Of a stretch of DNA of 64,000 nt, positions 1 to 11,834 are shown piece after piece. Both the position numbers and the translations under genes were made by a program. The stretch comes from Proales similis (Eukaryota > Rotifera > Eurotatoria > Ploima > Proalidae), in NCBI GenBank assembly GCA_019059635.1, contig JAGVRJ010000002.1, forward strand, positions 1,550,001 to 1,614,000, read 5' to 3'. Position 1 is the first letter of the stretch; every line of letters begins with the position of its first letter. Below the pieces are notes generated by a model. It had not been told where the DNA came from. It searched no databases and saw nothing but the letters and a program-made list of their open reading frames with translations.

Positions 1-355
1 CGAACGAAACGAGGTAAACCGCCGACATTTATTTGATAGCACACTACTTAAGCCCGCTACTTCTAGAATGTAAATATCAAATCGACTCCCGGAACATTTC
101 AAGAAACAGTCGCATTGGACCGCGGTTTCCGAACAATTAACGTCTTTCAAGATATTGAAGGCTACAGTGCCGGTAGAGATCCTTAGAATGCACTGATTTT
201 TTAAGCACAATTTCTAAACGTCCATTCAAGGCTCTACACTTGTGGTAGTCATCATGTTCAGCATATTTAGTGCAATGCTTGGACTTGCACTTATAATGCT
301 CCACAAATCAAGGAAAATCAATCTACCGTTCTTGAGACTTTTTTATAGCGACTAG
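1..355 (+). CDS. 3' end of a LolA-like membrane protein gene (upstream tandem paralogue)
   Basis: This is the truncated 3' end of a gene entering from the left. A possible exon ends at base 13 before GTAAAC. A clearer exon ends at 172, followed by a 58-nt GT-AG intron (173-230) and a last exon 231-355 with TAG at 353-355. The last exon encodes one hydrophobic membrane segment followed by a short basic tail with KINLPFLRLFYSD at the end. The next gene ends in KINIPFLGMAYER after an equally placed intron and membrane segment, and the residues before the intron (GYSAG versus GFSGG) also match, so the two genes are tandem duplicates. Function is not known to me; topology suggests a type I membrane protein with a short cytosolic tail. 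The upstream exon limit is uncertain. Confidence 0.75.
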
Positions 356-596
356 ATGTCTGACGACGGCTTAATTAAATTCAAATTCGATCAATAAATT
401 AAATCAAGTTCCATAAAATAAGTTAACACATCTCTTTTATTTCGACAAACTTGAGCCTGTCTTAATTCATATCGCAGTTCGCATGAGTTAAGCCTGGAGA
501 TAAGATAAAGAGAATATAGCAAACAAAATTATTGAGGCACATGATGTTGCTTGGATCTATGCAAACGACCATTGAATATGCAACTCTGAGTTAAAA

Positions 597-3283
597 ATGA
601 TTCAAACAAAAGAAATGAATGCTTATTTCACTGTGAATTTCTTCTTTTATTTGCTCGCCATAGGCCAAGGAGCCGACTTGGCATCACTATGCGATCCAAA
701 TTCAATCGGTAAAAAGATAGACGCTGATCTAGATGGCTAGGTATCATTTCAAAATTGATTCATTTAGCTCAAATGGCTCATCCCGCAAATCTGCCGGTAC
801 CTTCGATTGACGATAGTACTCAGTATCGCGCTCTCATAGAGAAGAATAGTGTCAATGATGGCTTAACCCAGGAGATCGTTGAATACTTTGACGGGAAAGA
901 CGATATCGCAGTGGCAATTTCAACCCTTGCTGGAGCCAAGACTTATACGTACGTCTATGCTCCGATTAATGAAGTTCTATTGGTCGAAGGTGAGTCTAAG
1001 AAGGAATTTAATTGTGATGAAGCTTAGTCCAACTCTTTCAAAAAGACGACAGTTGCAAGGCTTTCAAGTTGAACGAAAGCTTGCATCTTACTCCATTTGA
1101 ATTTACTTATCAAAACGACCGTTACCAAATCCTTTCGCCTCTAAGTCTATTGGTCAATAATCAAGCAATCGTCAAGGTAAATTACCTTTCCCTTCTGAAT
1201 CTCTCAGTTCATTTCGAATAAAATTATCTAGTTCGTTTACACTGGGACAAAAGTAGTTCGAGGAATGCAAGCCGATCAGTGGCAGGCCTGTTTCAATTCA
1301 CCAGACAATTCAAAGCGTTTCTACTTGACGTACTCCTTTTCAGCCAAAAGTATTTGCCTTTTATCTTTTTTGTCGAATACGTTTCACCTAAAGAGGAAAC
1401 CAAAGATTGGAGTGAGAGTCGAGAGGCATCAGCTCCGATTGAACTGAAACTGCAGAGCTTAGCTGCTTCAGAAGATAAAGTTCAAACAAACTATTACACG
1501 ATAATCGGCTTCCAGCAAAATCTAGACCAAGTTCAACAGGAAGACTTTATGGTAGATGGATTTTTTCAATTCTAATTTTTGAAGAAATGACCAAATGAAT
1601 GTAGACTCCGAATGGTGTTTACTGTGAGGGAAGAACTAATGTCAATCAGCCTCCCAAACTGCCCACTTCTTTTTATCTAATGGTTGAGAATCCAGAAAAA
1701 GCAGATGAGAATCCGCTGCTTCAAGGAGCTATCAGCTATTTTTGGGTAATTGACTGGTTTCATTCTTGTTGCTGCCACTTTATCGAACTTTTCTCACAGG
1801 AAGATTACAGTTATGAATTCAAACTTTTCGGCATTTCTTACAACAAAGACAATTATTGGTCGACCCAGATCCATGACTTGAACACTGGGTTAATGTATAC
1901 ATTTAGTCGAACCTATGGAAATTGCTCGATTCAGAAACTGGAGAATGGTCCGGAGATCGTTGAAGGTCAAGGCTATTTGAGCTTTGCTGATCCGGGCCAG
2001 CTTTTTAATTTCGACTATGAAAAAATTCAGTACGTGGGCAGAGTAAGTGATAGGATTAAAAAACGCTTATTGAACCCTATATTGTTTGCTTTTAATCAGA
2101 AACGGCTAGATGGCGTTAATGCAGACGTTTGGATAGAGCCTAAAAAATTCGCTGGGCTGGACTCAATTTTAGAGTATTTCTTTTTGAGTGACCAATGGAC
2201 TCCGAGCGACTACGAGAATACTGTATTGCTGAGGCCACCTCTAATGTTCAAAGTTTACTTCAAAACCCCAGGATCCCAAGTATGCTCAAATCTGAACTCG
2301 AAACATCAAAAACCGCAGGATTTAATTTTACTCTATTAAGAAAAAACTTGAGCTAACATACAACATCTTCAACTTCAGACCTTCTCAGTACAATCTTGTC
2401 GACTTTGATCTATCAGCCTGCGACCTTGAAATGGAAAAGCGCTACTTTTTGTTCAGCCTCAACAGTATGAACTTCAACTTGATTTGTTTATATCCACTGT
2501 TAGCCATTCAACTTTTAAATAAGATGATCTCGAAAAAATAATACGATCGAGCATTCAGGAGTTTAAGCAGGCGGTTACGGTTTCACTTCATTCTCTGCTA
2601 AGAGTGACCATTCTGAGAATCGCACATGTCGAGGCAAGATGCTTTACTAGTCCTTTATCTAGTTATTGGCTTTAAACCAACCAATTTCATAAATTTAGAT
2701 CGAATTCGACACTGACGGAGTCTACGTTCTATTCACTCTCTTTGAACGAAGCAAGTTTTACGGAAACGTACCAACTCCTTCAGATGATCTCTTGTCTAGC
2801 GGTAATATTCGAAACTGAACCTGATGAAAACCCAACCGATGAAATGTTTTATGTCTTATAGATGCTGTCAAGATATTACAAGAGGCGGTCAAAAACGATC
2901 AACTACAGATTGCATTTAGTTCGGTTTCATTAGAAGATGTGAGTTGACCATTTTGCGCATTAATAGCAGGTTATTATTCAAGTTTATTTTTCAAGGACCT
3001 CATAATTCCGGTTCGAAAAGAGAGCTTAACAGAAATAGGACCCTATCGAGAAGGATTTGTGTCATTGGATATTCAGAAGAATCAGAGTGGATTCTCTGGC
3101 GGTAAATAGAACGCTAAAACAGAGAGCGAATTTAGAATCACTTTCTTACTCAAACTAGGCTTGGTTGCCTTCCTCGTCATTCTTGTTACAATGGTGGCCG
3201 TCATCGCCGGTCTATTCCTGACGGTTCTTCAAAAAAACAAAAAAATTAACATTCCCTTCCTTGGCATGGCCTATGAGCGCTAA
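597..3283 (+). CDS. LolA-like domain secreted/type I membrane protein, about 11 exons
   Basis: ATG at 597 opens an exon (597-708) encoding a hydrophobic signal peptide. Exons follow from 768, 1028, about 1231 and so on, joined by 50-65 nt introns; the last exon carries a single membrane helix and the C-terminal KINIPFLGMAYER, TAA 3281-3283. The chain contains the pattern FMTPNGVYC followed by cysteines and later DPGQLFNFDYEKIQYVGR, which I recognise from large uncharacterised animal ectoproteins annotated as LolA-like. The fold in bacteria carries lipoproteins; the role in animals is unknown, so lipid binding is only a guess. One intron (2634-2698) appears to use a GC donor. A poly(A) signal AATAAA lies at 3326-3331. 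Several junctions around 2275-2530 are not resolved. It is a tandem paralogue of the gene ending at 355. Confidence 0.75.
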
Positions 3284-3388
3284 AACAATGAATTTGGTTC
3301 AATTTTTTATTTTTCCTCCACATGAAATAAATCTACACACGCATTTGTTATTGAAGTCTGCTACGAATGTTGTATGTTGCGATTCATT

Positions 3389-4172
3389 CTAAAAATTGAA
3401 GTTATGCTGGAAATTTTGCGGAATTTTTGAGAACAAATAAGTAAAATTATTAAAGCAAGACGAACTGGTCCTGCTCGGCGCCAAAAAACGACGACCGTCA
3501 GTCTTGAGAATACTTTTTATATGATTAAAGTTGCTTCTAGAGCCTAAATTATCCCGCAAATAGTGGTAGTAGTCATTAAGCGACTCGAAAGCAATTATCC
3601 TTGTCCCATTTACACATTCGCCCACTGATCTATTACTGTTATTTAGCCAGAAGTCTGCAAATGACCAATCGTCGCAGGGTATTATCGCAAAGCATTTCAC
3701 TTTCAGAATCTCAAAAGAAGACCAAACAAAGTTGGAATGTGTTTTGTATGGTTTCTCATGAAGGCATTTGTAAAAACTTGATTTGAAACACTTTTTGCGT
3801 GCATTTAATTTAAAACGGGAGTAAGATGAAGCTTACATAGAATCGCACTCACAATGAGACATGGTGTACACTCCGGACCAAAAGAAACCATGCTGAACTC
3901 GATCACTTGATGAAAATTTATACGGACAGTGGTCATGTTCGCGGCAACATGCATCCGTTAAATTGTATCTGCCCAGATCACTGCAATTGGACGCTCGGTT
4001 CCCATTACCGCACCAATGAGTTCCTACATTTTCAAGCTAAACATAAATGACATTCGAGGTTCAGCACATGAAATTGACCATTACCTTCTGCTATGAATGG
4101 ATTCAAAGATTTAATAAAAGCAGAAGCCAAAGGATTCAGTAAAGAAAAAGCTGATAGCTTCCAACAACTCAT
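3389..4172 (-). CDS. Secreted phospholipase A2, group III (bee-venom type)
   Basis: Three exons (4085-4172, 3837-4023, 3389-3776) joined by 60-61 nt introns give a protein of about 220 residues. The enzyme hydrolyses the sn-2 ester of phospholipids with Ca2+. The calcium loop reads THWCGNGNRA, the catalytic block CCREHDHCPYK holds the active-site His-Asp pair, and the SHCECD block with downstream FYKCL gives the disulphide pattern of group III enzymes. The start at 4172 is the first in-frame ATG after an upstream stop; it leaves a weakly hydrophobic leader, so an unseen 5' exon with a better signal peptide is possible. The C-terminal third beyond the core is not recognisable. The gene lies antisense between the LolA-like gene and DRC10. 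Venom use cannot be inferred; group III enzymes are common in non-venomous animals. Confidence 0.88.
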
Positions 4173-4612
4173 TCCAATAGTTATTGTTTACTTCGTTTTA
4201 GTTTTGTATTTTAATAGATAATGGTAATGATGATGATATTGGTCGTCTTTAAATAGAAAAGGTCATACAGCAGTTCAGTTTCTTATCTCAAATGCATCAA
4301 GTTTCTCCATTAGCATTTTATTTAGCCTTGAGAGAATTTATTCATTTTTTCGCTTCTTAAGTTCATTTGAGCATTCGAGTTTTCCTTGGCATTTCTTTAA
4401 CTCAAACTTTTCATTAAAAGTGTTTCTCATTCAATGTAGTTGTTGCTACTCTGATCACTCTCTGTTTAGTTTTTGATGTTTCTACGTCTAAGCTAAACTA
4501 TCAAGACAAAATGAAAGCCAATTGGCAGTAACCTAGCAACTAAATTGCGATTTGGCGTTGGCTCTTCTTGTGATGCTAATAATTTGAATGATTTCGGATA
4601 ATATTTTATAAG
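4173..4612. other. Intergenic region, divergent PLA2/DRC10 promoter
   Basis: No coding potential is convincing here. The stretch serves as shared upstream region of the phospholipase gene (-) and DRC10 (+). The only site I can name is the X-box listed separately. Confidence 0.5.
4528..4540 (+). promoter_or_regulatory. RFX X-box upstream of DRC10
   Basis: GTAACCTAGCAAC fits the X-box half-site pattern GTNRCC-N-RGYAAC exactly with a 1-nt spacer. It lies 73-85 bp before the DRC10 start codon, the usual distance for ciliary genes driven by RFX factors. Binding is inferred. Confidence 0.65.
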
Positions 4613-6221
4613 ATGTCGTCCCTGGCTGAACCGGAGAAAAGCATGATGGAGACTGTCCACATGCGTCTTCCGCATTCTATTCAACTCAAAGCTCAGGCCT
4701 CTACCACGAACAAAAAGACCAAGTTGAAGCTTGAGCCCATCAGAATATTGGAGCCGACCAACAAAAAGCTTCAGATTCCGGAGGCTCAACGTGTGATAAC
4801 TATCTTAGACGAAGCCTCGGCCAGACTTGAAATTCTTCAATTGCTTCCGATCGTAATGAAAAATCTTGATGTGGTTGAAAACATCACCCACAACTATCTG
4901 AATGCTGACGAATTCGGAAAGAACTTCCACAGTATTTTCATATCCATGCTGAAGCATCACCAAGTTCTAGTTGACACTTACGAAGGCCAAAGCTCACAAA
5001 ACGGGACAGAGTCCCTTTCTTCTCCTCAATTGATAGAATCGCTTTTAAGAAACTCTTGCAAAGACATCATGCGAGCTCTTGTGATGAAGCCAGTTTTTTA
5101 TCATGCATTGAGAAAAGAGTTGATGTCACAGGTAGATGTTGAATCAACTAAGAAGGCAGTTCAACTCAGAGGTTTGTATTGAGACTTCAATTTTTTGCGA
5201 GCCAGAATCAAAACCAACTTTCTGCCAATAGGCCTTATTGAAGAGTTGAAGGCAGTTGTCAATGAGAGACTCCTTACCACTCCCCATGAGCATTCGGAAA
5301 GATTGGAATACCTAAGAGAAATACTGTTGAGGGAAAAAGTAAACGAGGAAGCCATCAAGAAACTCAGAACTGAGCTGGAGCAGTGTGAACAAGACAAAAA
5401 AGAACAAGTTTGTTTAAACCCAGTTACTTCCCATAGATAACAACCAATACTTAATTTTGCCGAATTAAGATTCAGTCAAGAAACGAACAAATCAGAAAAC
5501 TAGATAACGATATCAAGAAAGTCGAGCTCTATCATAAAGATCTCATAAAACGTATTCAAATTGAGGCGGAACAGCAAGAATCGAGTGAACTCAAAGCAAG
5601 TGAAGGTCGAAGGTATAAGCTTAAAATTTTGATACCCGTCAAGTCACATGATATAAACATAACGATTGAAGGGTAAAACTGCAGCAAGAAGTTGGCGAAC
5701 TTCGACAGCAGCTGCAGGCTGCAGTTGAGGAGCATAAGATCATCGAGCGTCAATTAAGAAAAGAGAAGCTTAAACTCGAAACTACTTTAGAAGAACTTAT
5801 TGGACGTTTTGACGACGAAATGATCAAGAAACAGGTAAACAGCCTAAACTGTTGACAGCTTTTCTTTTTAAACCAACATTTATCAACAAGGACGAGTACG
5901 ATGAAATTTTAGAATTCTACGAAAGCCAGCAGAAAGAATACGATGAGATTGAAGAAAAGTTTCTTCCTATCGAGAAGGAATACAACGAGGTAATAGAATC
6001 GAGACAGTTAGCTCTCCCAGTTTTATACGTAATCGCCACTCCGAATTTAGATCATGGAAGAGAAGATGAATCAGGAGAGAATTCGACAGATTGAAGAGGA
6101 GAGCTTGAACAAAAAGATTAATGCAGCGGTGGTGATCCAAAGCTACTGGCGTGGATTCAAACTTCGCAAGGGACTGTTCAAGAAAGGGAAAGGAAAAGGC
6201 AAAAAGAAGAAGAAGAATTAA
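4613..6221 (+). CDS. DRC10: Dynein regulatory complex subunit 10 (IQ domain-containing D)
   Basis: Multi-exon gene of the nexin-dynein regulatory complex, which couples outer doublets in motile axonemes. The N-terminal part has the family segment beginning IPEAQRVITILDEA; most of the rest is coiled coil; the last exon carries a classic IQ motif (VVIQSYWRGFKLRKG) and an extremely lysine-rich end, TAA at 6219-6221. Exons: 4613-5171, then from about 5232, about 5472, 5673, 5889 and 6050, with short introns. The first intron is best read as 5172-5231 (60 nt). AATAAA at 6270-6275 is the probable poly(A) signal. The IQ-bearing sister protein IQCG/DRC9 is the main alternative name, but the ILDEA block favours IQCD. 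The next gene, CAPSL, is also ciliary. Confidence 0.82.
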
Positions 6222-6585
6222 TCTTTGTTTTTAAACTTCTTCGAATTTTATATTGTTTCCGAATTATTAAATAAATTTTCCGAACTCAATTAATTCAATT
6301 CAATTCTTCAAATGAACGAAAGAACGCTCTAAATGCAGACAAGTTAATGGTCATGGTTTAGCCTCTTCTAAGGGCTTGCTTATCAGTTGATATTTTGTAA
6401 AAGGCTGATCAGTTGCCATAGTAACAAAACAAACCTAGTCATCTAGCCAAGTAAGGCCTCTAGCTTACCTAGTTTCCATAGGTCCTCTCTAGGTTCAGGT
6501 CCAGTTGATCAATATTTTCAAAAGTTGAATGGAATTTCAGCTTAAATCGTTCTCTCAGTCTTATGTCTTTAGAACTCAATTCAGA
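6222..6585. other. Intergenic region between DRC10 and CAPSL
   Basis: Contains the DRC10 3' UTR with AATAAA at 6270-6275 and then the CAPSL promoter with its X-box. No further gene is seen. Confidence 0.5.
6412..6425 (+). promoter_or_regulatory. RFX X-box upstream of CAPSL
   Basis: GTTGCCATAGTAAC is a near-perfect X-box inverted repeat (GTTGCC-AT-RGNAAC). It lies about 160 bp before the CAPSL start codon. Together with the DRC10 site it suggests RFX control of both genes. Confidence 0.72.
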
Positions 6586-7527
<942 letters not shown>

Positions 7528-7724
7528 GTTGCCACCCTATAACTTATGATTTTTAAGTTTATAGAACCAAAACCTGCCAAAGCCTTAGGATTAACAAAAT
7601 CAATCAGCTTGAAAATTCAGAAGTCTGTTGTTATTGCAAATGTTGATTCAGCTTTTAAAAAAAACGGAGCTGTTAATAAAGGCTTTAAATTCAAGTCCTC
7701 AAGAAACATGAATATATTCATTTT

Positions 7725-8342
7725 TCATTCGATATAATCCAGATCGGCTGGAATCTCAAATTGTTTTTCTATAACAGATTCATTCACTTGAAATTTCTTC
7801 TTGAGCCAAGATTTAAGGGAGAATATATTCTCAATCCAACGGTTACAAGCGGCTTTGTAGTCGTTACACTGTTTTATCATGTCTGCAAACATCGCCGGAT
7901 CGTTTTCCTTGCTTGACTGAAGTTCGTTGAACAAAACTCCTCTTTGCTTGAGAAGGTCTTCAAGCTCTTGTTTTAATCTATCCGATTCGTCTGCGTCTGA
8001 TTGAGAAATATCTTCTTCTGTCTGGCTTTCTCTGAATTGGCCGCTCTTTTCTTTTTCGATTTCCAACGCTTTCTTTAGTTGCTCCAAACGTTTCATTCGA
8101 ACTTGAATAGCTCGACTTGGCAATGCCCAGTAGTACAGCGAGGTGCCAATCTTTTCTCCCTCGACCAACCCATCGTCGACCAAACTTGTTAGAATGTCCT
8201 TCACAGTTTGAGTTGTGATTCCTTTTTCTTGGCTGCAATATTTTTCGAGATCTTTTAGCTGAAAAAAGTCTTGTTTTTCAAAAAAGAACTCCAACATTCG
8301 CTTTTTCTTCTCCTCGACACTCAAACCTTTTTTAGACGACAT
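7725..8342 (-). CDS. MND1: Meiotic nuclear division protein 1
   Basis: Intronless 205-residue protein, the usual family length. MND1 pairs with HOP2 and stimulates the strand-exchange step of DMC1/RAD51 in meiotic recombination, in the nucleus. The N-terminus MSSKKGLSVEEKKKRMLEF starts a winged-helix domain (to about residue 75), followed by a long coiled coil (about 80-150) and a C-terminal capping helix region. Stop TGA is at 7725-7727. It converges with CAPSL (197 bp between stops) and is head to head with TRMT112. Absence of introns is notable because most neighbours have several. Confidence 0.93.
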   Translation of the reverse strand: MSSKKGLSVEEKKKRMLEFFFEKQDFFQLKDLEKYCSQEKGITTQTVKDILTSLVDDGLVEGEKIGTSLYYWALPSRAIQVRMKRLEQLKKALEIEKEKSGQFRESQTEEDISQSDADESDRLKQELEDLLKQRGVLFNELQSSKENDPAMFADMIKQCNDYKAACNRWIENIFSLKSWLKKKFQVNESVIEKQFEIPADLDYIE

Positions 8343-8523
8343 TTTTTATTGAATCTGCAGTGAACTGGCGCTTTCGCAACACTTTTGTACTTTTCAAAAT
8401 AGTATGCTTTCCAAAAGAGAAGTTAGAATTGAACACGAGTGTACGCAAGATGTTCAAATTTTCGAGTAGCACGTCCTTATCCAGAGTCGAAAATCAATAA
8501 AGAAGAGCAGCAAAAACGGAATC
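8343..8523. promoter_or_regulatory. Bidirectional promoter MND1/TRMT112
   Basis: Only 181 bp separate the two divergent start codons, so both promoters and 5' UTRs must share this stretch. I see no TATA box or other named site. Confidence 0.6.
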
Positions 8524-8968
8524 ATGAAACTCATCACCCACAATATGCTTTCTTCAAAAATACTGAAGAATGTAGTGACAGGGTATCCTCTCAAGTTGAT
8601 TGCCACTCGTACTGAGACAAAAGAGTCAGATTTTCAGCCCGAATTTATCGAACGAATCATGAAAACAATCGACTACAAAGCATTTTTCGAAGCCGCTTCG
8701 TCGGTAACTATTCTCTACTCTCCCTTCAAGACGGCAAAGCCTTTTTAACTCTGTTTTCTCTTTTGAGATTGGACACGCAGAGGGCCTTCCTAGCGTTGAC
8801 TCTTACAACGAAGAGTTGTTGAAGGAGGAAAGTTTATTGAAAAAATTTCACAGTGCCCTTCTTGAAGTAGAAATACTCGAAGGAGATTTGGTTTGTCCGG
8901 AAACTGGCCGAAAGTTTCCAATTAAGAATGGAATACCAGACATGTTGGTTAATGAAGATGAAATCTAG
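8524..8968 (+). CDS. TRMT112: Multifunctional methyltransferase subunit TRM112
   Basis: Two exons (8524-8703, 8768-8968) around a 64-nt phase-0 intron give about 126 residues, the family length. TRM112 is the activating zinc-containing partner of several RNA and protein methyltransferases acting on tRNA, 18S rRNA and eRF1. The N-terminal MKLITHNML and the C-terminal block with VCPETGRKFPIKNGIPDMLV are diagnostic. TAG lies at 8966-8968 and AATAAA begins near 8983. Confidence 0.94.
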
Positions 8969-9385
8969 TTCCTCAAAAATTTATAATAAAAATATAAAAC
9001 AAAACTTATCATTTGAACTTTAACTGGCTCAGCAATTCGAGGGTTTCTTTTTTCAAGAGTTTAATCAGAGAACAATTATTTCTTGAGGCTTGAATATTCA
9101 AAAGCTGGTCTTTATTGATAAAAGGTGTCTCGTACAGAACACATGACCGCTGAAACAAGTGCTCACGTGAATAAGCATAAATCTTGGCCGACTCATGATA
9201 ATTATTAATTCAGCATTATATCATAATGGGCAAGCTCTTGAGATGTTTTCAAATGAATGTCTTTTTATGTTTTTATTTTTTTTCTTTTGTATACTCAAGA
9301 CTGCCCTCCTCTTATTTCCTCAAGTTTCCGTAAACTTATAGAGAAAACGGATCAAAACTGGCAAAAATAGATTTCAAGTCAAACA
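8969..9385. other. Intergenic region TRMT112 to NCLX
   Basis: TRMT112 3' UTR followed by the promoter of the exchanger gene. The palindromic E-box at 9163-9170 is the only clear site. Confidence 0.45.
9163..9170. promoter_or_regulatory. Palindromic E-box TCACGTGA
   Basis: TCACGTGA is the core of MiT/TFE (CLEAR) and MAX-type sites. It lies about 215 bp before the exchanger start codon. An 8-mer can occur by chance, so function is tentative. Confidence 0.35.
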
Positions 9386-11678
9386 ATGCTAGCCGAGCTG
9401 AAAATGCACTACGAGGTATGGAATCGAAAAATTATTCTTATTCAACGCTGTTTGTTTAAGATTTTAATTTTGCAAGTGTCGCGATTACCACACACTCAAT
9501 TTGAACTCATCAGCCACTTGTGATTTTATGAAAACTACCGATGACTGCCAAATCGAGGATGGATTTGTCAACTACCTTGTCTTCACTTTTTGCTCATTCG
9601 GGCCTCACACAACATGGCTTTCAATTATTTTACTGGTTTGAATCAGTCCATTTGTATCTAATCAACCTAATTAATGTAAAAAATCTTAATTTTCTAGGCT
9701 GGCTGGCTTTTCATGCTTTTCACAAGTCTTGCTGTCACTGCGGATACATTGTGAGAAAATTTTCGCATGATTCAAATTGAAAGCTTCTTAAATTCTTGAT
9801 TAGTTTTTGTCCTTCCCTGCGAGTTATGGCCGATAGTCTAGGACTATCTCAAAACATCGCTGGAGTAACATTTCTGGCCTTCGGCAACGGAGCCCCAGAT
9901 GTTTTTAGTGCGATAGCTGCTGTTGGCAGTGCCAAAGACGGCGATGCTGGCCTCGCATTCGGTGCATTGTTTGGCGCCGGAGTATTCATTTCAACAGTGA
10001 TCGTTGGCACTATTTGCATCATCATGCCGTTCAGAAGCATACAACGCCCTCTTCTAAGAGATATAATCTTCTTTTTAACCGCAGGGTTTTGGGCGTTTGT
10101 GGTCGTTTGGGACGGTCAAATAGCTCTGTGGGAGACTTTAGGTAGGTTCGAATGATTGCAAGCTTTCAAGTTATTTTTACTCAAAAATCCATTCTCAAAA
10201 GGATTTCTCCTGTTGTATGTTCTGTACATTTTGGTGGTCGTGTTCGGAAGATTTGTCAATCAAAGAATCAAAGTCTCTAGATATGGCGTTAATGCGATTA
10301 GACGCAATGATTTCAGCAGCGCCAATGTAAACTATGAATCGGAGGGAACTGTAAATTCGGCCTATGAAGACAACATAAGCGGAGAGGAGGAATCTGAAGT
10401 CGAAGCTCCACTTATAAGTTTACCTTCAACTCCCGAAATAGGCTTCTCCTCGTCGGGAGCGGCGTTAAGGAGAGCTCTAAATCCAATTGATCCCACAGAA
10501 TGGTTCGAGTCAAACTCAATCTTTAAAGTGATGCTCATTATCAAAGTAAATGCTCTAAATCTTCAATCTCGATGTCTCTGCATCATACATTCAATTTTCA
10601 GGCCCCAGTGGTGTTTTTGCTCAAAACAACTGTTCCACTTGTTGATTACGATGCACCCAACAACAACTGGAACAAAATGAATACAATATTGAATTGTCTC
10701 TTGGCTCCAGTGTTCATTGTTTTCGCGACAAAAAGTTAGTTTCTAAGAGTTGAACAACGAAAAACCTCTCTCATCTGATTCTGTATTTTTAAGGCGCATT
10801 CTATCAGCTTTTCAACATAATTCCAATTTGGGCCATTGCAATTGTTGTTGCGCTTGTACTAGCGGCAACTGTTGGTTTTCTAACAAGCTTAAATGACCGC
10901 CCAAGGATGCATTGGGTAACTAATGACCCCTTTCAACCTATCGCATTTGAAAATACCCCATTTTGATCTAGTTATTTGCCTATATCGGATTCGCAGTATC
11001 TGTGATATGGATCTACTCAATCGCGAATGAAATAGTCAATGTTTTAACAGTAAGTACTTTGGCTTGCTCTGGCTCAATTTCTGCTCAAAGAGAATCTTAG
11101 GCATTTGGGGTGATACTCGACATAAGTAATACGATATTAGGCTTGACTTTCTTGGCCTGGGGAAACAGTCTGGCCGGTAAATATAAAAAGATGAACAAGT
11201 TTACATGCTTATAACAATTTGGTCAAGATATGGTTGCTGATGTTTACTCGGCCAAGAGAGGCTTTCCAAACATGGGCGTATCTGCTTGCTTCGGAGGACC
11301 ACTATTCAGTAAACGATTTGAATTATCATTTAACATTTATCATAATTTTCACTTGGTTTTTAGACATTTTACTCGGCGTGGGAATTCCGTTTACGTTCAA
11401 ATGCCTAAAGAGTGGAGCTCCAATTATGGTGATCCACCTTTGCTACTTATTTAGTGCATCTAAGTTAATTATTATTTGAAATTTAGATTAAACAAAGCTT
11501 CCTTCAAGACGTGTTGGCTTTGTTCCTTGGACTAAGCCTCTGTTCTACACTCGTCTTCATTCCGTTGAACCAATTTAAATTTACCAGAGGATATGGCATC
11601 TATTTGCTCGGTCTTTATTCAGTTTTTCTAGTCTGTTGCATTCTAATTGAGAGTGATGTGATCAGAAATCCTTTTTAA
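9386..11678 (+). CDS. SLC8B1: Mitochondrial sodium/calcium exchanger NCLX (SLC8B1 type)
   Basis: About ten exons with 50-70 nt introns encode a cation/Ca2+ exchanger of the NCLX branch, which in mammals extrudes Ca2+ from the mitochondrial matrix in exchange for Na+ or Li+. The first alpha repeat has GNGAPDVFSA after a membrane helix, and the second has FLAWGNSLADMVAD; both are the ion-binding signatures. The N-terminal part has the paired cysteines with NLNSSATCDF typical of the family, and an acidic loop (about 10320-10500) separates the two halves. The first exon is short (from ATG 9386) and does not encode an obvious targeting peptide, so a further 5' exon is possible. TAA at 11676-11678. 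Confidence 0.9.
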
Positions 11679-11834
11679 CTTCGTCAAATCCCCTATATTC
11701 GTATCAAATTTTCGAATAAACTAGTCAAAATCGACCAGAATTAAGGTTCGAGATTCTCTTTTTGTTGGAGTGAAAATATTTATTTTTAATCAAACGCCAT
11801 TAGAATACAACTTGGAATCCTAGGACTATTTAAG

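Noticed and set aside
5172..5201. A 30-nt ultrashort intron in DRC10
   Set aside because: A 60-nt intron ending at 5231 is also in frame and has a better pyrimidine tract and typical size.
7546..7737. 63-residue plus-strand frame after CAPSL
   Set aside because: Low-complexity 3' UTR sequence without family signal; runs into the MND1 3' end.
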